Below, piece by piece: positions 1 to 6,185 of a stretch of 7,516 nucleotides of DNA (its first letter is position 1; every line of letters begins with the position of its first letter). Origin of the DNA: Anaerolineae bacterium (GTDB lineage: Bacteria; Chloroflexota; Anaerolineae; JACIWP01); NCBI GenBank assembly GCA_014360855.1, contig JACIWP010000158.1, positions 1-7,516 of the forward strand. The letters run 5' to 3'. Below the pieces are notes generated by a model, which worked only from the letters and a program-made list of their open reading frames with translations, did not search any database and was not told the DNA's origin. The position numbers and the translations under genes were made by a program.

Positions 1-225
1 GTGCAGGCTCTCAACCAGAACCCGGATAAGTACCGGGATATCCTGATCCAGACGGCGCGCGTCCCCGAGGCCCTGCAGGGGCGCTACACCCTGCCCACAT
101 ATCCGGAGAAAGAATTGCCCAGCGAGGCACAGGTGGCGGACGTGGTGCAATGGGCACTGGACAAGGGGCTGATCCAGAAACCCCTTGCCTACGATCAGCT
201 CGTCGACGCCAGCTTCCGGAAGTAG
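1..225 (+). CDS. ABC transporter solute-binding protein, C-terminal part (NitT/TauT/SsuA-like)
   Basis: This is the last 74 residues of a gene whose beginning lies outside the window, so the GTG at base 1 is probably an internal Val codon. The fragment is rich in helices and ends in a pattern (ALDKGLIQKPLAYDQLVDASF, residues 53-72, with W51 just before it) that resembles the C-terminal helices of SsuA/TauA/NMT1-like periplasmic or lipid-anchored binding proteins. Such proteins capture the substrate outside the membrane and deliver it to the permease. The assignment rests mainly on context: the stop is followed 14 bases later by an ATPase and then a permease of exactly the family that pairs with these binding proteins. 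The substrate is not readable; sulfonates, taurine, nitrate, pyrimidine thiamine precursors and riboflavin are all handled by relatives. Confidence 0.75.
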   Translation: MQALNQNPDKYRDILIQTARVPEALQGRYTLPTYPEKELPSEAQVADVVQWALDKGLIQKPLAYDQLVDASFRK

Positions 226-230
226 AGGTG
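224..230 (+). promoter_or_regulatory. Shine-Dalgarno site that sets the ATPase start
   Basis: AGAGGTG overlaps the stop codon of the binding-protein gene and ends nine bases before the ATG at 240. It supports that ATG over the in-frame GTG at 228, which lies inside the site itself. Confidence 0.6.
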
Positions 231-239
231 GCGTGCATC

Positions 240-1040
240 ATGAGCGCTCCCATCGTCCTGCTGGACGATGTGACATTCGCCTATCATCCCCAACAGCCGC
301 CGATCTTCCAAGGCTTTCATTGGCAGGTGGAGCAGGGGGAGGCCTGGGCGGTGATTGGACCGTCGGGGTGCGGCAAGAGTACCCTGCTGTATCTGCTCGC
401 CGGCCTGCGCCAGCCCACGGCCGGCACCGTACTGGTGGAGGGCCAGCCGGTGCCGCGCCCGCGCGCCAGCATCGGTCTCATCCTGCAGGACCACGGCCTC
501 CTGCCCTGGGCCACTGTATGGGAGAATGCCGCCCTGGGCGTGCGCATGGGGCACTTTTACGCCCGCAAGCGCTCGCCCAGGGACGCCCCGCGGCCATACC
601 CGCCGGCCCTCCCTCTCTCCGAAGTCGACGCCTGGCTCAAACGGCTGGACATCTACCACCTGCGCCATCACTACCCCAGCCAGGTCAGCGGCGGCCAGCG
701 CCAGCGGGTGGCCATCGCCCGCACCCTTGCCCTGCGCCCCAATCTCCTGCTCATGGATGAGCCATTCAGCGCACTGGACGCGCTGACCCGCGAGGACCTG
801 CAGACGCTGATGGTCCAGCTCCAGGCTGAGCTAGGGGTTACCACTATCGTGGTCACGCATAATATCGAGGAGGCCGTGTTCCTCGGGCGCAAAATCCTGG
901 TGCTTCATGCGCCGCCCAACGAGTCGGCCGTGGTGGTGGACAACCCGGGCGCCGGCTCCCCCGCTTTCCGCGCCAGCCAGGAATTCTGGGAGATGACCCA
1001 GCGCCTGCGGGAAATGCTGGCGCCGACGGTCCGGAGGTGA
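240..1040 (+). CDS. ABC transporter ATP-binding protein, NitT/TauT/SsuB type
   Basis: A 266-residue cytoplasmic ATPase that powers the importer formed with the flanking binding protein and permease. All nucleotide-binding motifs are present: Walker A GPSGCGKST (40-48), Q-loop LQDHGLLPW (82-90), signature VSGGQRQR (149-156), Walker B LLLMDEPFSALD (169-180) and the switch His in VVTHNIEEA (H207). The LLPW after the Q-loop and the HNIEEAVFL switch region are typical of the SsuB/TauB/NrtD group. Between the Q-loop and the signature there is a Pro/Arg-rich stretch (about 103-127) that makes this section roughly a dozen residues longer than I remember for TauB. The ATG at 240 is chosen because a Shine-Dalgarno site precedes it; the frame is open further upstream but overlaps the previous gene. 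The stop is four bases before the permease start, implying translational coupling. Confidence 0.95.
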   Translation: MSAPIVLLDDVTFAYHPQQPPIFQGFHWQVEQGEAWAVIGPSGCGKSTLLYLLAGLRQPTAGTVLVEGQPVPRPRASIGLILQDHGLLPWATVWENAALGVRMGHFYARKRSPRDAPRPYPPALPLSEVDAWLKRLDIYHLRHHYPSQVSGGQRQRVAIARTLALRPNLLLMDEPFSALDALTREDLQTLMVQLQAELGVTTIVVTHNIEEAVFLGRKILVLHAPPNESAVVVDNPGAGSPAFRASQEFWEMTQRLREMLAPTVRR

Positions 1041-1044
1041 TGCG

Positions 1045-1788
1045 GTGCGCTGGCGTGATCTCGGCATTGGCCTTTTGCTCACCATCATTATCTGGCAGGT
1101 GCTGGCCTGGCTGGTGAACCGCCCCATCCTGCCCGGGCCGGCAGTGGTGCTGTACACCTTCGGCCGCGAGCTGATCGCCGGCCGGCTGACCCGGCATCTG
1201 CTCATCAGCACCTACCGCGTGCTGGTCAGCATCGCCATCTCCCTGGTGCTGGCGGTGCCGGCCGGCCTGGCCCTGGGCCAAAGCCCGCGCCTGAACCGCA
1301 TCTTTTCTCCCCTGCTGTATATCGGCTATCCCATCCCCAAGGTCGTCTTCCTGCCCGTGTTCCTCCTCTTACTGGGGATCGGGGACGCCAGCAAGATCGC
1401 GCTGATCGTTGTCATCCTGTTCTTCCAGGTGTTGGTGGTGGTGCGGGACCAGGCCAGCGCCATTCGCCCCGAGCTGATCATGAGCGTGCGCTCGCTGGGC
1501 GCCGGCCGGTTGGCGCTCCTGCGCTTCGTCTATCTGCCAGCATCGGTGCCGGCCATCCTGACCGCCCTGCGCCTGAGCATTGGCACGGCGGTGGCAGTGC
1601 TGTTCCTGGCGGAGAGCTTTGCCACCACCAGCGGCCTGGGCTACTATATCATGGTGGAGAGCTGGAGCCGGGTGGCTTATGCGGAGATGTACGCCGGCGT
1701 GGTAGCCATGAGCCTGCTCGGCTTGGGCTTATACTACCTGGCCGATTGGCTGGAGCGCCGGCTGGCCCCCTGGCGCTTTGTCTCCTGA
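1045..1788 (+). CDS. ABC transporter permease, NitT/TauT/SsuC type (BPD_transp_1)
   Basis: A 247-residue integral membrane protein, the usual size for the SsuC/TauC family. It has about six hydrophobic segments (roughly 6-26, 57-78, 95-112, 116-134, 168-190 and 215-234). The cytoplasmic coupling loop (EAA-like motif) lies at about 147-176: VRSLGAGRLALLRFVYLP followed by SVPAILTALR. This loop contacts the ATPase encoded just upstream. The start is GTG, seven bases after a good GGAGG (1033-1037) that overlaps the end of the ATPase gene. An ATG at 1040 overlapping the ATPase stop is out of frame. Two subunits would form the channel with two ATPases. The substrate is unknown. Confidence 0.93.
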   Translation: MRWRDLGIGLLLTIIIWQVLAWLVNRPILPGPAVVLYTFGRELIAGRLTRHLLISTYRVLVSIAISLVLAVPAGLALGQSPRLNRIFSPLLYIGYPIPKVVFLPVFLLLLGIGDASKIALIVVILFFQVLVVVRDQASAIRPELIMSVRSLGAGRLALLRFVYLPASVPAILTALRLSIGTAVAVLFLAESFATTSGLGYYIMVESWSRVAYAEMYAGVVAMSLLGLGLYYLADWLERRLAPWRFVS

Positions 1789-1811
1789 ACCCCATGCGAG
1801 GACCATACCAT

Positions 1812-2720
1812 ATGGCGGACAAACTCTCGGCAACACAACCGATTCCTCGCTGGCAGGCCTGGGTGATGGGCGCGCGACCCCGCACCCTGCCGGCGGCCAT
1901 CTCCCCTGTGATCGTCGGCATCGCGCTGGCGATGGCCGATGGCAAGTTCTCTTTCTGGCCGGCGCTGGCCGCGCTGGCCGATGCCCTGCTGATCCAGATC
2001 GGCACCAACCTGGCCAACGATTATTTCGACCATCTACGCGGCATTGATACGCCGGATCGCAAAGGGCCGCCGCGCGTGGCGGCCAGCGGCCTGATCCCCC
2101 TGGCGTCCCTGCGGGCCGGCATCATCGTCGTATTCGGCCTGACGGCGCTCATCGGGCTGTACCTGGTAATACGGGGCGGCTGGCCGGTGCTGGCCATCGG
2201 TCTGGCCGCTATCCTGGCGGCCCTGGCCTACAGCGGGGGGCCGTTCCCCTTCGGCTCGTACGGCCTGGGAGACCTCTTCGTCTTTATCTTTTTCGGGCTG
2301 GTAGCCGTCGGCGGGACCTATTACGTCCAGGCCCTGCAGTTCTATCCCCTGGTGCTGTTGGTGGCAGTGCCGCTGGGCGCGCTCATCACGGACATCCTGG
2401 TGGTGAACAATTATCGGGATATCGAGACCGATGCCCGGGTGGGGAAGCGCACGCTGGCGGTGATACTGGGGCCGGCCGGCGCCCGCCTGGAGTTCATCGG
2501 TCTGCTGATCCTGGCCTATGCCGTGCCCGTCATCCTGTGGGGCATGGGGCGTTTCTCCGCCGGCGTCCTGCTCCCCTGGCTCACGATCCCCAAGGCGGTG
2601 GGGTTGACGCGCACCCTGTACGCCACTACGGACGGGCCGGCATTGAACCGCGCCCTGGCCGGCACCGCCCAATTGACGCTCTGGTTCAGCATCCTCTTCT
2701 CCATCGGGATGCTGGTATGA
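1812..2720 (+). CDS. menA: 1,4-dihydroxy-2-naphthoate polyprenyltransferase (MenA, UbiA superfamily)
   Basis: A 302-residue membrane protein predicted to attach a polyprenyl chain to 1,4-dihydroxy-2-naphthoate, giving demethylmenaquinone in menaquinone synthesis. The first Asp-rich motif of UbiA enzymes is NLANDYFD (66-73), followed by GIDTPDRKGPPRVAASGLI (77-95), a stretch typical of MenA rather than UbiA or CtaB. The second Asp motif is NNYRDIETDARVGKRTL (199-215). GGTYYVQ (167-173) also fits MenA. The rest is mostly hydrophobic helices, about eight. The ATG at 1812 is chosen because GAGGA (1798-1802) lies nine bases upstream and the family N-terminus (WVMGARPRTLPAAISPV) begins soon after; an in-frame ATG at 1794 lacks such a site. 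It sits 23 bases after the permease and 13 before the phosphoesterase, in a probable operon. A prenyltransferase for another quinone is possible but less likely. Confidence 0.87.
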   Translation: MADKLSATQPIPRWQAWVMGARPRTLPAAISPVIVGIALAMADGKFSFWPALAALADALLIQIGTNLANDYFDHLRGIDTPDRKGPPRVAASGLIPLASLRAGIIVVFGLTALIGLYLVIRGGWPVLAIGLAAILAALAYSGGPFPFGSYGLGDLFVFIFFGLVAVGGTYYVQALQFYPLVLLVAVPLGALITDILVVNNYRDIETDARVGKRTLAVILGPAGARLEFIGLLILAYAVPVILWGMGRFSAGVLLPWLTIPKAVGLTRTLYATTDGPALNRALAGTAQLTLWFSILFSIGMLV

Positions 2721-2733
2721 GCGGACGGGGGTG

Positions 2734-3999
2734 ATGGATATGGAACGTTCGTCCTCGCGGTCCATATCCCCCTTCCTGCCGGCGGAGGACGACCCGTACG
2801 CCTATGCCCTGCGGCGTGCGGAGGACGCGCTGGAGAAGCGCTGGCTCCATAAGGCGCTGGTGGCGCTGAACGCGCCGGCCGGCTGGCCGCCGTGGGCCGT
2901 GGCCGGCGTTGCCCTGGCCGGCAGTAGCCTGGTGGCGATGAGCTGGCGCGCTTTGGGCGCTGGCGCGTGGGCGCCCTGGGTCCTGCTCCTGCTGACAGCC
3001 GTAGCTCTGTGGGATGCGGTCGTCCTGCTCGCCCAGCCCCGCCTGGGCCTGGCGTTCGGCCCCTTCGGCTCCCAATTCGTCATCCTGCAAATTCCCCGGT
3101 GGACAGCGGCGTTCCTGGCCGGCCTGCTCGTCCAACTGTTGGGAGCGACGCCGGCCTTCACCCTGCTGGCCGGCGTCGAGCTGGTGGCCGCAGGGCTTCT
3201 GGTATGGGGGGCCTGGGTCGAGCCGCGGCGGGTGGAAGTGACGCAGTTGTCCCTGGGCGCGCCGGCGTTCCCACCCGATGCCCCGCCTCTGCGCATACTG
3301 CATATCAGCGACCTGCATGTGGAACGCTGGGGCCGGCGCGAGGAACAGGTCCTGGAGCTGGCGCGCCAACTGCGGCCCGACCTGATCCTGCTGAGTGGGG
3401 ACTACGTGAACCTCTCGAACGTGGATGATCCCCAGGCCCATGCCGATGCGCGCCGCCTGCTGGCCGGCGTATCGGCCCCGCTGGGCGTATGCGCGGTGTT
3501 GGGCAGTCCGCCGGTGGACCGCAATTCGGCCGGCCTGTTTCCGGGCCTGGCGGTGCGCCTGCTCCGCGACGAGGTGCACCTGCTGGAGGCCGGCGGCCGG
3601 CGGCTGGCCATCATCGGTATGGACTGCAGTCACGACACGGCGCGCGACGGCGAACGCCTGCGCCGGCTGTGCGCCTCCCTGCCGGCGAACGCATACCGCA
3701 TCCTGCTGTACCATTCGCCGGACCTGATGCCGGCGGCTGTGGAGCAGGGCATTGACCTCTACCTGTGCGGGCACACGCACGGCGGCCAGATTCGACTGCC
3801 GCTGTACGGCGCGCTGATCACCTCCTCGCGTCTGGGCAAGCGGTATGAGATGGGATGGTATCGGGAGGGGCGCACGCATTTGTATGTCAGCCGCGGCGTG
3901 GGGCTGGAAGGCCTGGGGGCGCCGCGTCTGCGCTTCCTGTGCCGGCCGGAGGTGGCGCTGGTCACGCTGGGGCCGGCCGGTAGTCAAGATCAGGCATAG
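2734..3999 (+). CDS. Membrane-anchored metallophosphoesterase (YkuE/YaeI-like) with altered GNH motif
   Basis: A 421-residue protein. Residues 1-50 are polar, about 52-160 hold four hydrophobic segments (52-70, 79-100, 122-138, 140-160), and 186-421 form a calcineurin-like phosphoesterase domain. Metal-site motifs seen are SDLH (D193, H195), SGDYVN (G222, D223), LLYHSPD (H327) and CGHTHGGQ (H347, H349). The remaining canonical motif, GNH(D/E), should follow AVLG at 257; here it reads GSPPVD, so the Asn metal ligand and the catalytic His are absent. Relatives with this layout hydrolyse phosphodiester or pyrophosphate bonds at the membrane; the substrate here is unknown, and activity may be altered or lost. 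The start is uncertain: GTG 2731, ATG 2734 and ATG 2740 are all in frame, with G-rich sequence before each. It is the last gene of the plus-strand run. Confidence 0.9.
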   Translation: MDMERSSSRSISPFLPAEDDPYAYALRRAEDALEKRWLHKALVALNAPAGWPPWAVAGVALAGSSLVAMSWRALGAGAWAPWVLLLLTAVALWDAVVLLAQPRLGLAFGPFGSQFVILQIPRWTAAFLAGLLVQLLGATPAFTLLAGVELVAAGLLVWGAWVEPRRVEVTQLSLGAPAFPPDAPPLRILHISDLHVERWGRREEQVLELARQLRPDLILLSGDYVNLSNVDDPQAHADARRLLAGVSAPLGVCAVLGSPPVDRNSAGLFPGLAVRLLRDEVHLLEAGGRRLAIIGMDCSHDTARDGERLRRLCASLPANAYRILLYHSPDLMPAAVEQGIDLYLCGHTHGGQIRLPLYGALITSSRLGKRYEMGWYREGRTHLYVSRGVGLEGLGAPRLRFLCRPEVALVTLGPAGSQDQA

Positions 4000-4170
4000 G
4001 TGATATCCGCCGGCGCGGTAGCTGTCACCTGTGCCCTGGCGGGCTTCGACCCCCAGCGTCTCGGCAGGTTTGTCGTTCAGGTAGATGTCTACCTTCACGT
4101 ACGATATGTTGGCAGTGGAAAACGGCCGGCCGGCTGGATGCCGCGCCGCTCCCCGCGTCGTGCGCAGGGA
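4000..4170. other. Convergent intergenic junction with a coding-like stretch on the minus strand
   Basis: This is the gap between two genes that point at each other. No convincing terminator is visible for either one; the only candidate is a short GGCCGGCC palindrome at 4124-4133, followed on the minus strand by TTTT. On the minus strand the frame of the beta-helix gene stays open past its stop at 4171-4173 and reads protein-like from about 4119 down to 4000, including YVKVDIYLNDKPAETL; about 29 of 39 codons there end in G or C. No ribosome binding site or good start precedes it. A switch of one frame near 4025 would lead to QVTATAPADITYA and a stop at 3990-3992. It could be the frameshifted tail of a lost gene, or chance. 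Confidence 0.25.
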
Positions 4171-5730
4171 TCAACGCCGTCTTATTATGAGCGGCAGATG
4201 GACACCCGGCATATATTCAGGCATATATTCATCCGCTCCGATGTCGAAGCCGGCGCCGATCGGTCGCCGGTCGCCGTCCATATCGGTCGGCACGCCGGCA
4301 TTCACGCCGGCATCCACCGCCGCCGAGCCGCGGCGAATATGGTAGTCGCCGCCGGCGGGGTTCTCGAAGTCCGGGTCACCCCACACATTGACCAGGCCGG
4401 TGAGGATGGTGCCGGCGCCTCCCCAATCGGTCCCGTTGGCCCAGGCGCCGATGCCCCACAGAGTGCCTTCGAGCGTCGCTGTACTGCCGGCCGTCACCGT
4501 GATGCCCACGGTGTGGCTGACCAGGATGGTGTTCACCAGCGTGATGGGCTGACCGCTGTTCACCTCAATGCCGTACCCACCCCTTGTGCCAGTGTTGCGG
4601 GCGATGGTGTTGTGAAGGAGCGATCCCGTGCTGTTGGATCGGATGGATAGGGCCCCGGCCTCTGCGCCGAGCCCCGGCCGGTTATCCGCGATAAGGTTGT
4701 TGGTGAGAGTGAAGGGCGAGGTGTTCCACAACTCCACACCCGCTGTTCTGTGGGCCTCGTTATTGCGGAACACACTGCGGGCCAGGAGCAGTTCCCCGCC
4801 GGTGAAGTACAGTGCGCCCGTGTCGTTGCCAGCGCGGTTGTGCTCGAAAAGGCAGTCCTCGATGTGAGCTACAGCCCATGCGAGATGTGCCCCACCTGCG
4901 TAGCCGCCAACGCCACCGCCCGGGCTGAGTCCCCATCCGTTGTCCCGGAAAATAGTGCGGCGGATGAGGATGGGCCGGCGGCCTGAGCCGCCGTCAAACT
5001 CCAGCCCACTGCCTTGCCATGCATCGTTCGCTTCCAACAGGCTGTCCTCGATGGTGACTGCCGTGGTCCCATAAATGTACAAGCCGCCACCCTGTGTCCT
5101 GGGACATCCATTGCACCAGGCATCATTGGCGCGCACGGTGGAAGAGAGGAGCTGGAACGTGCCGCCGAGGACATAGCCTCCTCCGCCCAGGGTATTGGTG
5201 GCGGTGTGTGCATCGGCGACATTGCTGTAGATGGTTGTGTGACGAAGGGTCAGATTGGCATCCTCGGCAAAGAAGCCGGCGCCCATATCAGTGACGACGC
5301 CGTTGGTGATGGTCAGGCCCTCTATCGTCACCGTGATGAATCTGCCGATAGAAACCACCCGTCGGGCGCCTTCCCCGTCCAGGGTGGTGGGATACGCGGC
5401 GGGGTCGCGCAGCACGGGGCCGGCTGGGGCGCCGTTCCACCCGCCGGCGAGGGTGATGCTTCGCGTGATGGAGATAACCGCTGTGCCGGTGCCGGTGTAG
5501 ATGCCCTGGGCGAGGTAGATGGTACTGCCATCGCCGGCCTGCTCCAGGGCCGTCTGCAAGGCGCAGGGATTGGCCTGAGAGCAGGCCGTACCGGCGCCGT
5601 CAGGCTTGACGAAGAAGGTCTGATCATCTGCCAGGGCGGGCGGGGTCATCCCCAAAAGGAATATTCCCGCCAGCAGGAACGCCGCCAAGAGGAAACTTAC
5701 TCCCAGGTTTCGATACGTTCGTGCATTCAT
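4171..5730 (-). CDS. Secreted parallel beta-helix protein with choice-of-anchor Q-like C-terminus
   Basis: A 519-residue exported protein. A basic start and hydrophobic core form a signal peptide with likely cleavage after ALA (residue 34). Residues 36-80 carry the entry motif of pectate-lyase-like helices (FFVKPDGAGTACS, PCALQTALEQAGDGSTIYLA). Residues 85-425 hold repeated short strands with turns such as LTITNG, TTIYSN, SLLEAND, TIFRDNG, CLFEHNRA, SVFRNNEA, LIADN and TIARNTG, typical of a right-handed beta-helix. Residues 452-502 (DPDFENPAGGDYHI, SAAVDAG, DMDGDRRP, FDIGADEY) match the choice-of-anchor Q type region. The protein ends in VHLPLIIRRR, a tail like that of the small protein encoded at 5873-6169. 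The ATG at 5730 has AAGGAG eight bases upstream; the longer frame to 5802 would bury the signal peptide. No catalytic residues are evident, so an adhesive or structural surface role is inferred. Confidence 0.86.
   Translation of the reverse strand: MNARTYRNLGVSFLLAAFLLAGIFLLGMTPPALADDQTFFVKPDGAGTACSQANPCALQTALEQAGDGSTIYLAQGIYTGTGTAVISITRSITLAGGWNGAPAGPVLRDPAAYPTTLDGEGARRVVSIGRFITVTIEGLTITNGVVTDMGAGFFAEDANLTLRHTTIYSNVADAHTATNTLGGGGYVLGGTFQLLSSTVRANDAWCNGCPRTQGGGLYIYGTTAVTIEDSLLEANDAWQGSGLEFDGGSGRRPILIRRTIFRDNGWGLSPGGGVGGYAGGAHLAWAVAHIEDCLFEHNRAGNDTGALYFTGGELLLARSVFRNNEAHRTAGVELWNTSPFTLTNNLIADNRPGLGAEAGALSIRSNSTGSLLHNTIARNTGTRGGYGIEVNSGQPITLVNTILVSHTVGITVTAGSTATLEGTLWGIGAWANGTDWGGAGTILTGLVNVWGDPDFENPAGGDYHIRRGSAAVDAGVNAGVPTDMDGDRRPIGAGFDIGADEYMPEYMPGVHLPLIIRRR
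4208..4231. repeat. Perfect 12-base tandem duplication
   Basis: GGCATATATTCA occurs twice in direct succession. On the minus strand it is in frame and encodes EYMPEYMP at the joint between the anchor-Q-like region and the C-terminal LPLI tail of the beta-helix protein. Confidence 0.9.
4291..4314. repeat. Near-perfect 12-base tandem repeat
   Basis: CACGCCGGCATT is followed directly by CACGCCGGCATC, 11 of 12 bases alike. It encodes the DAGVNAGV part of the beta-helix protein (residues 473-480). The wording is common in this domain type, so the repeat may reflect the protein motif rather than recent slippage. Confidence 0.7.
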
Positions 5731-5738
5731 CTTCTGCT

Positions 5739-5744
5739 CTCCTT
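5739..5744 (-). promoter_or_regulatory. Shine-Dalgarno site for the beta-helix gene
   Basis: AAGGAG on the minus strand, eight bases before the ATG at 5730. It decides between this start and the in-frame upstream codon at 5802. Confidence 0.7.
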
Positions 5745-5788
5745 CAGGGGCTGTGAAGGCGGTGGCGCCGACAATGCGTGCATGAGGT

Positions 5789-5809
5789 GCCGGCAGTGAC
5801 ATTGCCGGC
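5789..5809. other. Inverted repeat in the 142-base gap between two secreted-protein genes
   Basis: GCCGGCA (5789-5795) and TGCCGGC (5803-5809) can pair as a seven-base stem with a seven-base loop. It lies between the 98-residue and 519-residue protein genes (gap 5731-5872). No T-run follows on the minus strand, so it is not a standard intrinsic terminator; it could be a partial terminator, an RNA-stability element or simply two of the many GCCGGC palindromes. No convincing promoter was seen in the rest of this gap. Confidence 0.35.
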
Positions 5810-5872
5810 GCCGCCGTGAGTGTCCTGGATGGGAACGAGTGGTCAGGCGCATTGGCGATACATAAGGATTTG

Positions 5873-6169
5873 TTATGAACGGTCCCGCATTACCAGCGGG
5901 AGGTAGATATGGCGCTGTGCTGCTCCTGCCCTGGTAATGCCGCACCAGTACCCCTGACAGCCTGCGTAATGGGCGCTGGTGGAGGCGCCGACAGCCGTCT
6001 GCCCAATGGTGAAGTTAAGGCTGTAGTGGGTGGAGCTGGTCGGTCCCCCGCCGCCGTTGGTCAGTGGTATGAACCAATCCAGCCGGAAGTTGGTGGAGGA
6101 CATCGCCAGGGCGCGGCCGGCCAGGGCGAGCATAACGACCAGAGTCAGGAGAATAGCCGTACGTTTCAT
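5873..6169 (-). CDS. Small secreted protein with SSTxY repeats and LPLV C-terminal tail
   Basis: A 98-residue protein of unknown function. Residues 1-22 are a clear signal peptide (MKRT, then a Leu/Val/Ala core, cleavage after ALA). The mature part has two copies of a short motif, MSSTNFRLDW (23-32) and SSTHYSLNF (45-53), followed by TIGQTAVGASTSAHYAGCQGYWCGI (spread over 54-78), with Cys71 and Cys76 that could pair. This Ser-Ser-x-x-Tyr plus GQ plus GYW pattern is one I associate with short secreted proteins of Chloroflexota, but I cannot name a family. It ends in RHIYLPLVMRDRS, a tail shared in form with the downstream beta-helix protein. AGGAGG (6175-6180) lies five bases before the ATG. 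Its start is 16 bases after the stop of the 374-residue gene, so the two are very probably cotranscribed. Confidence 0.82.
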   Translation of the reverse strand: MKRTAILLTLVVMLALAGRALAMSSTNFRLDWFIPLTNGGGGPTSSTHYSLNFTIGQTAVGASTSAHYAGCQGYWCGITRAGAAQRHIYLPLVMRDRS

Positions 6170-6185
6170 CGCCCCCTCCTACCGC

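Noticed and set aside
150..239. Upstream extension of the ATPase frame
   Set aside because: It overlaps the binding-protein gene and gives a non-conserved Arg-rich start; the ribosome binding site at 224-230 fits the ATG at 240.
1794..1811. Alternative menA start at ATG 1794
   Set aside because: It has no ribosome binding site at a suitable distance, whereas ATG 1812 has GAGGA nine bases upstream.
2686..4098. Long open frame of about 470 codons on the minus strand
   Set aside because: Most of it is antisense to the metallophosphoesterase, which has clear motifs. The composition (Gln/Arg/His/Ala-rich, no motif) is typical of an antisense shadow in GC-rich DNA. Only the part beyond 4000 looks protein-like and is noted separately.
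4124..4133. GGCCGGCC palindrome followed by TTTT on the minus strand as a terminator
   Set aside because: With a realistic loop only about three base pairs form, so the hairpin would be unstable; it is better explained as part of the general GCCGGC excess.
5014..5799. 261-codon plus-strand open frame
   Set aside because: It is antisense to the beta-helix gene and shows no domain or signal peptide, while the minus strand has both.
5731..5802. Longer N-terminus for the beta-helix protein starting at 5802
   Set aside because: It would place 24 residues before a normal signal peptide, and the ribosome binding site at 5739-5744 supports the ATG at 5730.
5883..5901. Six-base inverted repeat TCCCGC/GCGGGA with seven-base loop
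   Set aside because: It lies inside the coding end of the 98-residue protein, before its stop on the minus strand, and no T-run follows; not a supportable terminator.
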